Assembly: GCA_018660835.1 (NCBI GenBank)
Contig: JABJJN010000040.1
Location: forward strand, 186,001-250,000
Source of the DNA: Gemmatimonadota bacterium
GTDB lineage: Bacteria > Latescibacterota > UBA2968 > UBA8231
Direction of reading: 5' to 3'
Length of the DNA stretch: 64,000 nucleotides
Of the stretch, positions 37,702 through 44,901 are shown piece by piece. A program made the translations under genes and the position numbers. The notes under the pieces were generated by a model, which worked only from the letters and a program-made list of their open reading frames with translations, did not search any database and was not told the DNA's origin. Positions within the stretch are counted from its first letter, which is position 1. Each line of letters opens with the position of its first letter.

Positions 37702-38735
37702 CGGATGCTGCCTGGTTGTTGGCGTCGATCGATGATATCGGCGCGTCCCAAGATTGCGCACCCTTGAAACGGGCGCTGCAGCAGCGATTGTCGGGGATTC
37801 GACATCGATGCCTGCTGCTGTCGTGTTTTGTTAGCGGTTCCAATGTCAAACGTGCCAGCGAACGTCTTATGACAAGCGTCGACCAACGAGCCTATGCTCT
37901 GGAGGTTCTGGAAACCACGCTGACTGGAGACGCACGACGCCACCTGTTGCGGCTTTTCGAAGACAACACAAGGACGTTGCGCACCTCTCTTCATACAGAT
38001 TTTCCACAACAACGCATGTCACAGAGCCATCGACTTGCTCTGCTGATCACACCTGGTGGCCATCGCCTTGAGCCATGGATACGTGCGTGCGCCATCTATG
38101 CTGCTGGAAAACTAGCCTCCACGGAGCTGACAGATGTCGTTGTCGAGGCAGTAGACGACGATGATCTCTTGATTCGACAGACCGCAGCCTGGGCACTGAC
38201 GCGACTGACCCCTTCCCATTGGCGCCAACACATCCGACGTCAAGCAGACACATTCTCACCTGCGTGGGTCGAACAGCTCACACAGACAACCACACAGGCG
38301 CACAAGGAGTCACTCATGTTCCTCACCGTAGAAAAGGTCATGATCCTGCGCTCCGTCAGCGTCTTCGCGGAAGTGCCGGAGGAAGTATTGGCGGACCTGG
38401 CAGGCTATCTCGAGCAGATCGATGTGGCGGCTGAAGAGCCTGTGTATGAGAAGGGTGCCCTTGGCCGGACGATGTATATCGTCGCGGAAGGCTCGGTACG
38501 TGTGCACAATGAAGCGCAAATATTTGTCGAATTGGGAGCTGGTGAAATCTTCGGGGAGTTAACAACGCTGGATCCCGAACCTCATTCGGCGTCGGTGACG
38601 GCCGTGGACGATTCACAGCTACTAGCTCTTGATCGGGATGCTCTTTATGAGTTGATGGCCACCCACTCAACCGTTCTTCGCGGACTGCTACACACACTTT
38701 GTCAGAGACTTCGTGACAAGGGCAGGCGAAGCTGA
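37584..38735 (+). CDS. HEAT repeats plus cyclic-nucleotide-binding-like domain, 3' part of a frameshifted gene
   Basis: This 383-residue frame continues the protein above. Residues 1-240 are further HEAT-like helices (AIYAAGKLASTELTDVVVEA, RQTAAWALTRL); residues about 255-378 are a cNMP-binding fold (FAEVPEEVLADLAGYLEQID, GRTMYIVAEGSVRVHNE, GEIFGELTTLDPEP). In the phosphate-binding cassette the Glu of FGEL is present but the usual Arg is His (PHSASV), so classical cAMP binding is doubtful. The ATG at 37584 is probably not a true start. The gene ends before a hairpin terminator. Confidence 0.78.
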   Translation: MDSEDRRLRSAIIDALDRTQYQSPDSQRANIDDIVWQELTDAAWLLASIDDIGASQDCAPLKRALQQRLSGIRHRCLLLSCFVSGSNVKRASERLMTSVDQRAYALEVLETTLTGDARRHLLRLFEDNTRTLRTSLHTDFPQQRMSQSHRLALLITPGGHRLEPWIRACAIYAAGKLASTELTDVVVEAVDDDDLLIRQTAAWALTRLTPSHWRQHIRRQADTFSPAWVEQLTQTTTQAHKESLMFLTVEKVMILRSVSVFAEVPEEVLADLAGYLEQIDVAAEEPVYEKGALGRTMYIVAEGSVRVHNEAQIFVELGAGEIFGELTTLDPEPHSASVTAVDDSQLLALDRDALYELMATHSTVLRGLLHTLCQRLRDKGRRS

Positions 38736-38740
38736 TGTAC

Positions 38741-38780
38741 ACGGGACCTGTGACGAATCATCGGCACAGGCCCCGTTTCT
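38741..38780 (+). terminator. Intrinsic terminator after the transporter-HEAT gene
   Basis: ACGGGACCTGTG (38741-38752) pairs with CACAGGCCCCGT (38765-38776) with one mismatch, followed by TTTCT. It lies five bases past the stop at 38735 and stops the sbcDC-ygfZ-dinB-transporter transcript before the convergent gene at 38796. Confidence 0.65.
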
Positions 38781-38795
38781 ACTGGTGCTCCCAGG

Positions 38796-39317
38796 CTACT
38801 TGTGCAACGCGGGCTGATACAGTCCCACGCTGTAGAATTCATACGATGCTGCCTTATCAGGAAAGTCAACAACGTGTACCGTAAACCGCGACGGCACGCC
38901 TGTGTGTGACATATGCTCCTTGAAGAATCCGCTGTAGGCAGCCGAGTATTCCGTGTAGAGTCGTTTTTGCTCGTTTAGGAAACCTTCCGGATCAAGTCGT
39001 GGGTCTGGTGACTTCGGCTGTGAAGCAAAAGCGTGTACTTCGAGAAAATCGATCTTCGCGATCGTGTCACAGATCTCCGCTTCCTGCAGCCATTTCTCCC
39101 AGCAACGGAACACGAGCTCTACTTCGATCTTTGGTGTCATGGTGACCAACTCGTCTCGATTCAAGACCCCTTTGGCCGAGTGACCACCTGTGATTCCGGC
39201 GAAATAGATCTTCAGATCGCCACCATCTAATTTCTCAGTAACAAGAGCGGAAAGAGTCGGTGCATCACCACCATAGTAGTAGGTGGCGCGACCACGCTCC
39301 TTGACGTTGAAGGCCAT
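38796..39317 (-). CDS. Conserved-looking protein of unknown function
   Basis: I do not recognise this 173-residue protein. It is soluble, without signal peptide or membrane helix, and begins MAFNVKERGRATYYYGGDAP. It has the features KIYFAGITGGHSAKGVLNRDE, a Trp-rich stretch FRCWEKWLQEAE, and an aromatic C-terminal third (RLYTEYSAAYSGFFKEH). A longer open frame to 39452 runs over the end of the oxidase gene; the ATG at 39317 has GGAAAG upstream. It lies 56 bases after the FAD/Fe-S oxidase gene and is probably cotranscribed with it. Confidence 0.7.
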   Translation of the reverse strand: MAFNVKERGRATYYYGGDAPTLSALVTEKLDGGDLKIYFAGITGGHSAKGVLNRDELVTMTPKIEVELVFRCWEKWLQEAEICDTIAKIDFLEVHAFASQPKSPDPRLDPEGFLNEQKRLYTEYSAAYSGFFKEHMSHTGVPSRFTVHVVDFPDKAASYEFYSVGLYQPALHK

Positions 39318-39373
39318 GTTAAATCTTTCCGTTGAAATGTGTCCGTGAGTAAGTGAGTCGAATTGAGAAGGTG

Positions 39374-42271
39374 CTATTGCACGACGTCTGCCAGAACCTG
39401 TGCCCAGTGTTGAGGACGCTTGCCCGTCGCATCGGCGATTTGGTGGCGGCATGAGGTGCCCGCGGCGGCAACGACTGCGTCAGGATTGGCTGCCATAATG
39501 GGCTCAAAAAGTCGCTCTCGGCCGACTTCCATGGACACGTCGTAGTGCTCACGCTCGTAACCGAAACTTCCGGCCATACCGCAGCATCCGCTTGCCAGTT
39601 CCTCAACTTGGAACCCCGGCGGGAGCCCGAGCAGATAGCTTGTATCCGATGTGTTCGCGAGGGCCTTCTGATGGCAATGCCCGTGTAACAGCACATGCGT
39701 CGCCACTGGGTCGAACTCGTAACCAAGACCGCCATCTTCTTCGCGCTCGACAGTCGCCAAGAACTCATCAAGCATGAATATCCGGTCTGCCAAACGCCGC
39801 GCCGCCGCGCGGTCAGGCGCCAGATCGATGTAGTCATCTCGATAGGTAAGAAGACAACTTGGTTCAACGCCGACGATCGGCCAGCCTCGCTCAATGTAGG
39901 TTGACAGATCAGCGATATTCTGAGCGATGCGGGGCTTCACCTGCTTCAACATGCCTTTTGAAATCATCGGACGCCCACAACATGAACGAAGCTCAGGCAA
40001 AACGACCCGGAAGCCTGCAGCCTCCAACAGATGCACCGCCGCCTGCCCCACCTCCGGCTCATTGAATTCGGTGAAGGTATCATTGTAGAACACGACGGTG
40101 CCGCGATCCTGCAACGTGGAAATGGGACGTTTGGCGAACCAGTCACTGAATATCTGCGGCGCCAGAGCTGGCATCTTGCGACGACGATCGATGCCGAAGA
40201 GACATTCCATCAGCCAGCGATTTGGTCGGCTCTGAAGTAGCGGATTCAAGAGCCTCGCAAAAGGCGACAGCCAACGATTCAGCACATCGATCGAAGCGAA
40301 TAGTCGTGATCGAAGCGGCACCCCGTCCCGCTCATGACGTTGTGCAAGGTACTCGTACTTGAGCTTGGCCATATCCACACTGGACGGGCATTCCGCCTTG
40401 CACGCCTTGCATTCCAGACACAAGTCCATGACCTCATGTAAATCCTGGCCATGCAAGCCACTTGCCAATCGCCCATCGAGGGCGGCACGCAGGGCGTTGG
40501 CGCGCCCGCGTGTGCTGTGCTGCTCGTCCAGTGTTGCCATGAAGGATGGGCACATGGTGCCAACCAGCGTCTTGCGACACTGCCCCACACCTGAGCACAT
40601 CTCAACGGCCTGCTGGAAACTGCCCTCCTCGAAGTGAAAGAAGGTCTCCATCGGGGCGGAGCGATACGCTTCTCCGTAACGAAGATTCTCGTCCATCTTG
40701 GGCGCGTCGACGATCTTGCCCGGATTGAAGACGCCAGCGGGATCGAATGCTTTCTTGACGCCGGCAAATGCCTCCACCAGTTGGGCACCGAACATCTTCT
40801 CGATCCACTCACTACGTGCAAGTCCATCGCCGTGTTCGGCACTCATACTGCCACCGAACTCCAACACCCAGTCACTGATCTGCTCTTCAAATCGGCGCAG
40901 CGTTGTGATCCCATCAGGTTTCTTGAGATCTAAGACCGGCCGGATATGCAACACGCCCACACTGGCATGACCGTAAAATGTCACGGGAATCTGGTCTGCC
41001 GCCATCAGCTTCGCGACACGTCGCACGTACTCAGGCAGGTGCTTCACTGGCACGCATGTGTCCTCAATCCCGCTGGTCGGCTTTGGATCACCGCGCATCC
41101 CCATCAGCAGCCCGAGTCCAGCCTTACGCAGATCCCACATGCCCTTTTGCTCCGCTACCTCCTGGGCCCGTACGTAAGCGTATCCGAGTCCGTTACTGCG
41201 CAGTTGTTGTTCCAGGTCGTCGGCAAGCTGGCGCAATCGCTCGGTACTGTCGCCATAGTACTCGACAAACAGCAGCGCCTCAGGATCGCCAACCAGGAAG
41301 CGTCGCCGTGGAGCGTATTCAAGTTGGTCTTTCGTCTGATCCAGCAGCAGCCGGTCCATCAACTCTGATGAGGCGGGGGAAGTCGTCAGAGCGACCAGGT
41401 TCGCTTCCATCGCTTCGGCGAGTTCAGCGAAGTGACAGGCAACGACAATGCTGTGTCGTGGCCGTTCTACGAGTCCGAGTTTGGCCTCCGTCACCGCACA
41501 CAGTGTTCCCTCTGATCCAACCACGAGACGGCTCAGATCAAATGGCGCTGGGCTCATGAGCGCGTCGAGATTGTAGCCTGATACGCGACGCATCACATGG
41601 GGAAAGCGCGTTCGGATCTGCTCCTGGTTGGCGGACAGCAGCCCGGGCAAGGATCGGTGCAGGGTCGCTTCGATTCCATTGCCCGACGACCGGCGTCGCC
41701 GCTGGTCCTCATCGATGGGGGCAAAGCGGGCAACTTCACCATCGGCCAGAACGACGGTCAGTTCCTGAACATGATCGATCGTCTTGCCATAGAGGATGGA
41801 ATGGGCCCCGCAAGAGTTGTTGCCAATCATGCCGCCGAGGTTGGCTCGACTGCTGGTGGACACGTCGGGTCCGAACTGAAGGCCGTGGGGAGCCAGATGA
41901 GCATTCAATTCATCGAGAACCACACCTGGTTGAACACGAACCCATCGCTCGTCGGTGTTCAACTCGATGATATCCCGCATGTGACGGGAGAAATCTACGT
42001 GTAGGCTGGCACCAACGGTCTGCCCCGCGAGGCTCGTGCCTCCTCCTCGCGGTACAAGAGAGAAACCGTTGTCTTTCGCCGTGTTGACACAGTGGATGAC
42101 ATCCTTCGTATTGCGGGGCGCGACAACGCCCTCTGCGTCCATCTGATAGATGCTGGCATCATTCGCATAGAGGACTCGCGAGATCTCGTCCAGGCGGACG
42201 TCGCCCTCTATTCCTGCCCGCAAATGGGCCGCAGTTGCTGCTGATATCCCTCGGAGTTTTGTATCTGTCAA
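39374..42271 (-). CDS. FAD-linked/Fe-S 2-hydroxyacid oxidoreductase (GlcD-GlcF fusion type)
   Basis: The 965-residue protein joins a GlcD-type FAD oxidase and a GlcF-type electron-transfer module, as in bacterial D-lactate or glycolate dehydrogenases. Residues 1-450 show the FAD-binding signatures VPRGGGTSLAGQTVG and ANLGGMIGNNSCGAHSI. Two [4Fe-4S] motifs follow (CSGVGQCRKTLVGTMCPS and CLECKACKAECPS), and the C-terminal third has two CCG domains (RSCCGRPMISKG, SGCCGMAGSFG). It probably oxidises a 2-hydroxyacid and passes electrons to the membrane chain. The frame opens with TTG at 42271 without a strong ribosome site, so the exact start is uncertain. Confidence 0.92.
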   Translation of the reverse strand: MTDTKLRGISAATAAHLRAGIEGDVRLDEISRVLYANDASIYQMDAEGVVAPRNTKDVIHCVNTAKDNGFSLVPRGGGTSLAGQTVGASLHVDFSRHMRDIIELNTDERWVRVQPGVVLDELNAHLAPHGLQFGPDVSTSSRANLGGMIGNNSCGAHSILYGKTIDHVQELTVVLADGEVARFAPIDEDQRRRRSSGNGIEATLHRSLPGLLSANQEQIRTRFPHVMRRVSGYNLDALMSPAPFDLSRLVVGSEGTLCAVTEAKLGLVERPRHSIVVACHFAELAEAMEANLVALTTSPASSELMDRLLLDQTKDQLEYAPRRRFLVGDPEALLFVEYYGDSTERLRQLADDLEQQLRSNGLGYAYVRAQEVAEQKGMWDLRKAGLGLLMGMRGDPKPTSGIEDTCVPVKHLPEYVRRVAKLMAADQIPVTFYGHASVGVLHIRPVLDLKKPDGITTLRRFEEQISDWVLEFGGSMSAEHGDGLARSEWIEKMFGAQLVEAFAGVKKAFDPAGVFNPGKIVDAPKMDENLRYGEAYRSAPMETFFHFEEGSFQQAVEMCSGVGQCRKTLVGTMCPSFMATLDEQHSTRGRANALRAALDGRLASGLHGQDLHEVMDLCLECKACKAECPSSVDMAKLKYEYLAQRHERDGVPLRSRLFASIDVLNRWLSPFARLLNPLLQSRPNRWLMECLFGIDRRRKMPALAPQIFSDWFAKRPISTLQDRGTVVFYNDTFTEFNEPEVGQAAVHLLEAAGFRVVLPELRSCCGRPMISKGMLKQVKPRIAQNIADLSTYIERGWPIVGVEPSCLLTYRDDYIDLAPDRAAARRLADRIFMLDEFLATVEREEDGGLGYEFDPVATHVLLHGHCHQKALANTSDTSYLLGLPPGFQVEELASGCCGMAGSFGYEREHYDVSMEVGRERLFEPIMAANPDAVVAAAGTSCRHQIADATGKRPQHWAQVLADVVQ

Positions 42272-42434
42272 GAAAACAACCCGTTACGCATCCTATGAGG
42301 ATTTCCACTGCACGAATCCAGTCGTGTGAAAGATCCGTTATCGACACAGTTCGCGCAACGCACATCTCGGGCTCAAAGAGCCATCCTTTTTCCAATTCTG
42401 CATTGGCACAGGAATTTTTAACTTAACCCCTTTA

Positions 42435-42463
42435 TATATAAGATGTTATCTGACCTATTCGAA
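42435..42463 (-). promoter_or_regulatory. Candidate promoter of the FAD/Fe-S oxidase gene
   Basis: On the minus strand TTCGAA (42458-42463), 17 bases, TATATA (42435-42440) inside an AT-rich TTATATATAA block. The -35 box is poor. A GGCTC/GAGCC hairpin lies in the following leader (about 42371-42384). Confidence 0.35.
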
Positions 42464-42523
42464 GTGCCCCCACCATGCTCGTGTAGATTTTTATAGAAAA
42501 GGCCCAAAAACGCAACATGATGG

Positions 42524-42552
42524 TTGACATCCAGAAAATGCCCCTATATATT
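42524..42552 (+). promoter_or_regulatory. Strong sigma-70 promoter of the zapA leader RNA
   Basis: TTGACA (42524-42529), 17 bases, TATATT (42547-42552): a nearly perfect promoter, the best in the window. Transcription would start near 42559 and run into the structured leader and zapA. Confidence 0.8.
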
Positions 42553-42558
42553 GTGATC

Positions 42559-42677
42559 TGCCACGTGGTTATGCGCGCAGTAGCGGGGGCTTCCGGGAGT
42601 AAGGGGAGATCGCGGAAGTCCCCCATTAAATGACGCACGGGTGGTGCCCTTTGGGGCACTACCCGTTGCGTTCATTT
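42559..42677 (+). ncRNA. Highly structured RNA upstream of zapA (leader or independent small RNA)
   Basis: Between the promoter and zapA there is no coding frame but two strong hairpins. The first, 42585-42624, pairs GGGGGCTTCCG with CGGAAGTCCCCC around a purine loop rich in GGA. The second, 42628-42677, is a 22-base-pair rod (AAATGA-CGCA-CGGGT-G-GTGCCC with its complement) interrupted by single bulged U residues on the 3' side. 6S RNA is often next to zapA, but I cannot fold this as the 6S rod with its central bubble, so the identity is open. Confidence 0.5.
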
Positions 42678-42715
42678 GTATGTACCTCCCTGTTTCCCCA
42701 GGATGAGCGTACATC

Positions 42716-43039
42716 TTGCCATCTTCTCACCCACCGGATGAATCACTGGTCGTCGATATCTACGACCAAAACTTTCGGCTGGGAACTTCGTCGACAAATG
42801 ACGAACAGATACGTGAAGCGGCCGCCTACCTCGACCAAAAGATGCGAAAGATCGCGGCAAGTCGTGGACGCGGCGTCGCACTTGAACTGGCGATTCTGGC
42901 AGCGATGGAGGTCGCCGAGGAGATGCTGGCCGCCAAACAGCGTCGCGAGCGCCTCCTCGCGGACGCTGACGAGAGAATCGACCGATTCACTCAGAGCCTG
43001 GAATCGTCCGAGTCGCCTTCGGCACCCGAACCTGAATAA
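42716..43039 (+). CDS. zapA: Cell division protein ZapA, TTG start
   Basis: ZapA cross-links FtsZ filaments at the division site. The 107-residue product has the family core VVDIYDQNFRLGTSSTNDEQ, REAAAYLDQKMRKIAASRG and a helical, acidic C-terminal part. No ATG or GTG is available in frame: an in-frame TGA lies 12 bases upstream, so the TTG at 42716 is the likely start, with AGGA about 12 bases before it. It is transcribed from the strong promoter at 42524 and converges with infC. Confidence 0.85.
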   Translation: MPSSHPPDESLVVDIYDQNFRLGTSSTNDEQIREAAAYLDQKMRKIAASRGRGVALELAILAAMEVAEEMLAAKQRRERLLADADERIDRFTQSLESSESPSAPEPE

Positions 43040-43054
43040 CCGGCATCAGGCATG

Positions 43055-43083
43055 AAAAAACCCCCGCACCAACGGTGCGGGGG
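43055..43083 (-). terminator. Intrinsic terminator of infC
   Basis: CCCCCGCACC / GGTGCGGGGG form a ten-base-pair stem with a three-base loop (43061-43083). On the minus strand it is followed by six T (43055-43060). It ends the infC transcript before zapA, and the stem alone may also slow the convergent zapA transcript. Confidence 0.85.
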
Positions 43084-43115
43084 CTGAAACTCAGTCGAGA
43101 CCTGGTCGTGACCGG

Positions 43116-43637
43116 TTATTGCGGTCGCAGGATCATCGACATCTCGCGACCTTCCATCTGCGGCATCTGATCCACAATAGCGACATCGGTCATTTTCTTG
43201 GCGACGTCCTCAAGGACCTCGCGGCCACGATCCTTGTAAGCCATCATTCGGCCGAAGAATCGCATACTGATTTTCACGCGGTGGCCCGCACCGATGAATT
43301 CACGGATATGTCCTAGTCTGTATTCAAGATCATGTTCTGAGATGTTTGCAGTGCGGATGCGCACCGTCTTCATCTGCAGACTCTGCCCTTTCTTACGGGC
43401 CTCTTTTGCTTTCTTCTCTTTGTCGAAGCTGTACTTGCCGTAGTCCATGATTCGGCACACCGGTGGCCGAGCCTCCGGAGCCACTTCGACGAGATCCAGT
43501 TCTGCTGTCTCTGCCAATTCCATGGCTTTGCTGGTGTCGACGACACCAACCTGTTCGCCCTCGGCGTCGATAAGACGCACCTGCGGCACTCGAATCGAAT
43601 CATTGATCCGTGTGAACGACTGTTGCTGTTTGCTGAT
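43116..43637 (-). CDS. infC: Translation initiation factor IF-3 with ATC start codon
   Basis: IF-3 keeps the subunits apart and checks the initiator tRNA and start codon. The usual start-codon set gives only a GTG at 43589, which would cut off the conserved N-terminus TRINDSIRVPQVRLIDAEG. This sequence is present just upstream in the same frame, and going back the only start fitting a ribosome site is ATC at 43637, nine bases after GGAGG. ATC/ATT starts are known for infC because IF-3 represses its own message by rejecting them. With this start the protein has 173 residues, the family length. The rest (VCRIMDYGKYSFDKEKKAKE, KISMRFFGRMM) is typical. rpmI and rplT do not follow. Confidence 0.92.
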   Translation of the reverse strand: MSKQQQSFTRINDSIRVPQVRLIDAEGEQVGVVDTSKAMELAETAELDLVEVAPEARPPVCRIMDYGKYSFDKEKKAKEARKKGQSLQMKTVRIRTANISEHDLEYRLGHIREFIGAGHRVKISMRFFGRMMAYKDRGREVLEDVAKKMTDVAIVDQMPQMEGREMSMILRPQ

Positions 43638-43720
43638 CTGGGTTTCCCTCCGTAGGGTGTGTTGTGATGCCCGTCGCGTTCATCGCTTGTGATGAGGCGG
43701 ACAAACAAGACCAATGTTGG

Positions 43721-43750
43721 AATATAACCGTCGAATCTGGCCGCGAGCAA
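43721..43750 (-). promoter_or_regulatory. Sigma-70 promoter of infC
   Basis: On the minus strand TTGCTC (43745-43750), 18 bases, TATATT (43721-43726). Start near 43714, leader of about 77 bases. It matches the box pair of the greA promoter. Confidence 0.55.
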
Positions 43751-43774
43751 GGCTGGGCAGACTTATCCGGCTGG

Positions 43775-43802
43775 TTGCTGAGATCTGTAACCACTCTATC
43801 TT
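43775..43802 (+). promoter_or_regulatory. Candidate promoter of the PfkB kinase gene
   Basis: TTGCTG (43775-43780), 16 bases, TATCTT (43797-43802), about 70 bases before the TTG start. It is of middling quality and is offered because a promoter is expected in this divergent spacer. Confidence 0.35.
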
Positions 43803-43874
43803 GGCAAACTCAGGCAGCAATCTGCATGTCTCAAGCAACGTCCACTTCGAATCAACGATCTCCAGGAGGAGTCC

Positions 43875-44891
43875 TTGGCACAGTACGATGTATACGGTAT
43901 CGGACACGCCCTCGTCGACACTCAGTACTCCGTCACGTCGGATGCACTATCAGCCGCTGGTGTCGATAAGGGTGTGATGACCCTCGTAGACGGCCAACGC
44001 CGACAGCAAGTCGTTGACGACCTGGCTGTCGAGCCGGTATTGAGCGCGTCAGGCGGCTCGGCGGCAAACACGATGATCACAATCGCGCGCTTTGGGGGTA
44101 CGTCCTGCTATGGCTATCAGGTAGGTGACGATGACTGGGGCCGGTTCTATCGGCAGGACCTCAGCGAGGCCGGAGTCGATAGTGGCGAAGACGTCTTTCT
44201 GCCCGGAACCCCGACAGGGCAGTGTCTTGTCATGGTCACGCCGGATGCAGATCGATCCATGAACACATTCTTGGGGGCCAGCGGCTCGATGGGCCCCCGT
44301 CAGGTCGCCGAAGAGACGATCGGTAACTCAAGATTCGTTTACCTAGAGGGCTACCTACTTACCACAGACGAGGGATTCGCTGCCTGCGAGCTCGCGTTGA
44401 CCGCTGCTAAGGCCCAGGACGTAGCGGTATCGCTGACCCTCAGCGACCCCTTCGTTGTCGGAGCGTTCCAGGCCCGCTTCGATCGGCTGATCGACAGCGG
44501 TGTGGATCTATTGTTCTGTAATGAAGACGAAGCGCTCGCTCTGACTGGCAAGGCTGACAGAGAACAGGCTGCCACAGCCCTATCTGAGCGAGTAGGTCGC
44601 GCTTACGTCACCTGCGGCAGCGATGGCGCCCTCGTGTGTTCAGGTAACGAACTGCAGCTGGTACCTGGACATGCAATCAAAGCTGTGGACACAACAGGTG
44701 CCGGAGATTCTTTCGCTGGTGGGACATTGTTTGGTCTCGCGCGCGACTTGGCGCCAGATGCAGCAGCAAGACTCGGCAACTATGCGGCAGCTTGTGTGGT
44801 GTCCGCCTATGGTCCTCGTCTTCAACTCGAACTGAGCAAGCGCACCGACGACATCCTCTCAGGCAACGCCCCGGTGCCTGCTTCCTCCTAG
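43875..44891 (+). CDS. PfkB-family sugar/nucleoside kinase, TTG start
   Basis: Members phosphorylate sugars or nucleosides (ribokinase, adenosine kinase, fructokinase). The 338-residue protein has the N-terminal GIGHALVDTQYSV, the substrate motif SGGSAANTMITIARFGG (about 56-72) and the catalytic signature VDTTGAGDSFAGGTLFGLA with the general base Asp in GAGD. The substrate is not evident; the long N-terminal region resembles adenosine-kinase-like members. The TTG at 43875 is supported by AGGAGG four to ten bases upstream. The hydroxyacid dehydrogenase gene follows 10 bases later. Confidence 0.9.
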   Translation: MAQYDVYGIGHALVDTQYSVTSDALSAAGVDKGVMTLVDGQRRQQVVDDLAVEPVLSASGGSAANTMITIARFGGTSCYGYQVGDDDWGRFYRQDLSEAGVDSGEDVFLPGTPTGQCLVMVTPDADRSMNTFLGASGSMGPRQVAEETIGNSRFVYLEGYLLTTDEGFAACELALTAAKAQDVAVSLTLSDPFVVGAFQARFDRLIDSGVDLLFCNEDEALALTGKADREQAATALSERVGRAYVTCGSDGALVCSGNELQLVPGHAIKAVDTTGAGDSFAGGTLFGLARDLAPDAAARLGNYAAACVVSAYGPRLQLELSKRTDDILSGNAPVPASS

Positions 44892-44901
44892 GACAACTTC
44901 T

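Noticed and set aside
42559-42720. 6S RNA (ssrS) next to zapA
   Set aside because: The 5' and 3' ends do not pair and no central bubble can be made; two separate hairpins are seen instead. Kept as an unnamed structured RNA.
43590-43634. Short IF-3 starting at the GTG at 43589
   Set aside because: It would remove the conserved TRINDSIRVP segment, which is present upstream in the same frame behind a strong ribosome site.
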